34,423 nt of DNA, taken from positions 1 to 34,423 of the forward strand of contig JAFGLU010000012.1 in the NCBI GenBank assembly GCA_016927865.1, given 5' to 3'. This stretch comes from Anaerolineaceae bacterium. Its GTDB lineage: Bacteria > Chloroflexota > Anaerolineae > Anaerolineales > Anaerolineaceae. The notes beneath the pieces were generated by a model, which saw nothing but the letters and a program-made list of their open reading frames with translations, was not told where the DNA came from and searched no databases. The first letter of the stretch is position 1, and each line of letters opens with the position of its first letter. Below, one piece after another: positions 31,515 to 34,423 of the stretch. The translations under genes were made by a program, and so were the position numbers.

Positions 31515-34423
31515 ATGAAACAAAAATATCTATCTACGAAATTGCACGGCTCAGCCTGGGCCGGACCGATCATCGCGCTAATGCTCTTGGTCGCATCCAT
31601 CACCCCAGCCTCCGCCGTCATCGGCGTGCTCGAGCGGGTGTCAGTGAACGGTGCTGGAGCACAGGCTACCGGCGCATCCACCTACCCCTCCATCTCTGCC
31701 GACACCTGCCTGATCGCTTTTGAATCTACGGCTGCCGACCTGGTGGCTGGAGATACAAACGGCGCTGTCAGCGACGTGTTCGTGCGCAACCGCTGCACCG
31801 GCTCTACCGATACCATCCTCGTGTCCATCAACGCTGATGGAGATGGCAGCGGCAACGGCGCCTCCGAATCGCCCGTCATTTCCGCCGACGGTAACTTTGT
31901 CGCTTTCCGCTCCGCCGCATCCGATCTGGTGGCTGTCGATACGAACGGGGATGCGGATATTTTCATCCGCAATCTGACCACAAACTCCACAACCCTTGTG
32001 TCGGTTGATTCCAATGAGGCACAGGCAAACAACGAAGCGTTCGCCCCCTCGATCTCTGCAAATGGGCAATTCGTGACTTTCTTCTCTTATGCAACCAACC
32101 TGGCGCCCGATGCTTGTGATTGTTTTGATGTGTTTGTCCGAGATGTTACAGCGGGAACAACCGAATTGGTTTCGGTCGACTCGAATGAGGCACAAGGGAG
32201 TCGTATCCCACCGGAGGAAAATCAATCAACGTATTGTTCCATCTCTGGGGATGGGCGGTATGTGGCATTTCAATCCCTGGCAGCCTTGGTAATAGAAGAC
32301 ACTAATGGGCTTCCAGATATTTATGTCCGTGACCGAACAGATGGAACAACCATCCGCGCGTCGGTAAGCACATCTGGAGCACAAGGGGCTGGCGACTCTT
32401 ATTTGCCCAGCATCTCATCAACCGGTCAGTTTGTGGCCTTCGAATCCAGTGCACATGCGTTCGCTCCTGAAACCGATGATAATTCTTCGGTTGACATTTT
32501 TGTTCGTGACATCCTCACTAGTACGACGGTCCGCGCTTCACTCAATAACAGTGGAGCAAATGAAGTTGGACATTCCACCCAAGCCTCGATTTCAGCGAAC
32601 GGGCGCTATGTTGCCTTTTCATCCTACGCGGATTTGATTAATCCAGACAACCCTGAAATGACCTCCCCTCATATCTATGTGCGCGATCTAACAAGCGGGG
32701 TCACCACCCGCATCTCGGTAGATTCCGGATCCAACCTAGGGAACGCCGAATCTTCGCATCCCGCTCTCTCCGCCGAAGGCCGCTACCTGGCCTTCCAATC
32801 CGTTGCCACCAACCTGGTCAGCGGTGACACCAACGCCGCCTCAGACATCTTCTACGCCGATTCAATCAACGTTGAGGACGTAACGGCGCCAGGGATCACT
32901 TCTTTCACCCGCCAGACGCCATCCAGCGAGGACACGAACGCCACCACCCTCACCTTCCGCGCTACCTTCGACGAACCTGTCCAAAACGTTGACGCTGGGG
33001 ATTTCACCGCCACCGGGGTCAGCGGGGTCTCAATTGCTGTAGATCCTGCTTCAGGACCTGCTACCGTCTATGATATCACCCTCTCCGGCGGCGACCTGGC
33101 AGACTACAACGGTATAGTTGGATTGGATTTTTCCACCACGCCAATCATCACCGACCTGGCATCAAACTCCTTCGTCAATGCCGAACCAACCATGGACCAG
33201 ACCTATAACGTGGACCATATCGTTCCGGATGTCACCATCAACGACCCCCGTCCTCCTCTGTACACGAGTGTCGATTCGGCCACCTTCTACTTCAGCAGCA
33301 CAGACCCAACCGCCACGTTTATATGCTCTTTTAACGACCTCACCTATAGCCCCTGCACCAGCGGAACGAACTATCCTGGCCTGGGCGAGAATACGTGGAT
33401 CTTCTACGTGAAAGCCGTCGACCTGGCTGGAAACATCACCGCCAGCCCCGCCACCTATACCTGGGAAATCGACTGGACCGCCCCCTACGCGCTGTCCTTC
33501 GCCCGATCCAGTCCCACCGACAACCCCACCAACGCGGACAGTCTTATCTTCCGAGTGGACTTTGACGACGATGTGACCGGCGTAGGTCCCGAAGACTTTG
33601 CGTCCACCGCTTCTGGAGCGACGGTTAGCGATTTTTCCTCCTCCGCCGCATCCATTTATTACGTAACCGTTTCCGGAGGTGATTTAGGAATCTACAATGG
33701 GGAAGTGGGACTAACCTACTCAGACACACCTACTATTGATGATCAGGCCGGGAACGACCTTTCAACGACTCTCCCTACTGGCGATGCTTATGAAACTTAC
33801 CTGATTGATAATTATGCCCCAACGGTGGTCCTTACAGGCTATCCTCCATTACTGTCCAACAGCACGTCTGCTGAGTTCATTTTTTCTAGCCCAGATGGCG
33901 GCACGGTTTTCACCTGCTCTCAAAACGGCACACTCTACACGTCTTGCGCCAGCCCGGTGACTCTTGATAGCCTATCCGAGGGGCCACACTCCTTCTATAT
34001 CCGCGCCACCGACCCGGCGGACAATCTTGGCGCCCCAACCCAACACGATTGGACGGTTGACACCGTAGCACCAGTGGTAAACATCTCCAGCGGCCCTATC
34101 GACCCTACCAACGACACCGGTGGAGAGATTGCTTTCACCAACTCGGATGGCACCGCGACGCTCACCTGCTTATTGGATGGTCTAAGTCAAGCAACTTGCC
34201 CCACCCCATTCCCACTTTCCGATCTGGATGAAGGAGAACATACCTTCACCGTCACTGCCACTGACGCCGCCAGTAACGCCGGGACCGACAGCCACGTCTG
34301 GTTCATCGACACAACCGATCCCAACACTACCATCAACACAAATCCGGCTGATCCCTCCAACGTCACATCGCCTACTTTCGCCTTCTCTGGAACGGATAAC
34401 CACACGGATTCTGCTAATCTGAT
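31515..34423 (+). CDS. Large secreted multi-domain surface protein (3' end outside window)
   Basis: An open frame of 969 codons runs from the ATG at 31515 to the right edge with no stop. AGGG lies 4-8 nt upstream. A signal peptide (about 1-36, ending TPASA) is followed by seven or so repeats of about 55-65 residues of the type SISADGxFVAFxSxAxxL...DTNxxxDIFVRD, which I read as PD40/TolB-like propeller blades. From about residue 455 come repeated Ig-like domains: TAPGITSFTRQTPSSEDTNA and its relative at TAPYALSFARSSPTDNPTNA (calcium-dependent-adhesin-like style), alternating with domains having paired Cys (ATFICSFNDLTYSPC, TVFTCSQNGTLYTSC, ATLTCLLDGLSQATC). The product is extracellular and may be an adhesin or matrix protein. 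The C-terminal anchor cannot be seen. Confidence 0.87.
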   Translation, partial: MKQKYLSTKLHGSAWAGPIIALMLLVASITPASAVIGVLERVSVNGAGAQATGASTYPSISADTCLIAFESTAADLVAGDTNGAVSDVFVRNRCTGSTDTILVSINADGDGSGNGASESPVISADGNFVAFRSAASDLVAVDTNGDADIFIRNLTTNSTTLVSVDSNEAQANNEAFAPSISANGQFVTFFSYATNLAPDACDCFDVFVRDVTAGTTELVSVDSNEAQGSRIPPEENQSTYCSISGDGRYVAFQSLAALVIEDTNGLPDIYVRDRTDGTTIRASVSTSGAQGAGDSYLPSISSTGQFVAFESSAHAFAPETDDNSSVDIFVRDILTSTTVRASLNNSGANEVGHSTQASISANGRYVAFSSYADLINPDNPEMTSPHIYVRDLTSGVTTRISVDSGSNLGNAESSHPALSAEGRYLAFQSVATNLVSGDTNAASDIFYADSINVEDVTAPGITSFTRQTPSSEDTNATTLTFRATFDEPVQNVDAGDFTATGVSGVSIAVDPASGPATVYDITLSGGDLADYNGIVGLDFSTTPIITDLASNSFVNAEPTMDQTYNVDHIVPDVTINDPRPPLYTSVDSATFYFSSTDPTATFICSFNDLTYSPCTSGTNYPGLGENTWIFYVKAVDLAGNITASPATYTWEIDWTAPYALSFARSSPTDNPTNADSLIFRVDFDDDVTGVGPEDFASTASGATVSDFSSSAASIYYVTVSGGDLGIYNGEVGLTYSDTPTIDDQAGNDLSTTLPTGDAYETYLIDNYAPTVVLTGYPPLLSNSTSAEFIFSSPDGGTVFTCSQNGTLYTSCASPVTLDSLSEGPHSFYIRATDPADNLGAPTQHDWTVDTVAPVVNISSGPIDPTNDTGGEIAFTNSDGTATLTCLLDGLSQATCPTPFPLSDLDEGEHTFTVTATDAASNAGTDSHVWFIDTTDPNTTINTNPADPSNVTSPTFAFSGTDNHTDSANL

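Overview
The window looks like chromosomal DNA of a Chloroflexota bacterium, most likely class Anaerolineae. The grounds are inference from style, not a marker gene: cell-surface proteins with long Thr-Pro-Thr-Asn linkers, an IPVTG-type sortase system, a histidine kinase with an IQELRQPMSS box, KdpD-type kinases and moderately high GC. No rRNA, tRNA or CRISPR array was seen.

Layout. (1) 1-1097: the 3' part of an ISAs1-family insertion sequence. (2) 1100-7150: a surface-attachment island. It encodes an OmpR-type response regulator, a large IPVTG-anchored Ig-like/Thr-Pro protein, a sortase and a second IPVTG protein. The regulator and both anchored proteins are each preceded by the same cassette: a TTGACA-N16-TAtGAT-type promoter, an RNA that I recognise as a cyclic di-GMP-II riboswitch, and an intrinsic terminator that shares bases with the aptamer. 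This is the most interesting part of the window: c-di-GMP is predicted to switch on both the sortase substrates and a transcription factor. (3) 7331-9934: polyphosphate kinase and a small membrane protein. (4) 9923-12618: an orphan adenine DNA methyltransferase and a multi-pass membrane protein with a PAS-like domain. (5) 12599-16760, minus strand: a MarR regulator and a heterodimeric ABC exporter, with a perfect double-palindrome operator over the promoter. (6) 17213-21392: a KimA-like potassium importer, a KdpD-like kinase lacking the KdpD N-terminal domain, and KdpE. (7) 21455-23971: a nucleotide-sugar-type dehydrogenase/epimerase paired with an enolase-superfamily sugar-acid dehydratase, closed by a strong terminator. 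(8) 23967-24872, minus: a tyrosine-recombinase homologue that has lost its catalytic residues. (9) 25042-31108, minus: an envelope operon comprising a TPR/beta-propeller membrane protein, a histidine-kinase-like protein lacking the phospho-acceptor His, a two-LysM protein and an LCP lipoprotein. (10) 31515-end: the start of a very large secreted protein with propeller and Ig-like repeats, running off the right edge.

Three long hairpins with GNGAAGC-type loops (near 2211, 24955 and 31178) lie in intergenic gaps and look like a dispersed repeat family; the third sits inside a 124-bp MITE-like inverted-repeat unit.

The main theme is the cell surface: regulated adhesin-like proteins, the sortase that would anchor them, an LCP enzyme that would attach glycopolymers to the wall, and a LysM wall-binding protein. 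A second theme is ion and phosphate homeostasis (potassium uptake with KdpDE, polyphosphate). Functions are assigned from motifs read by eye; no database search was run.
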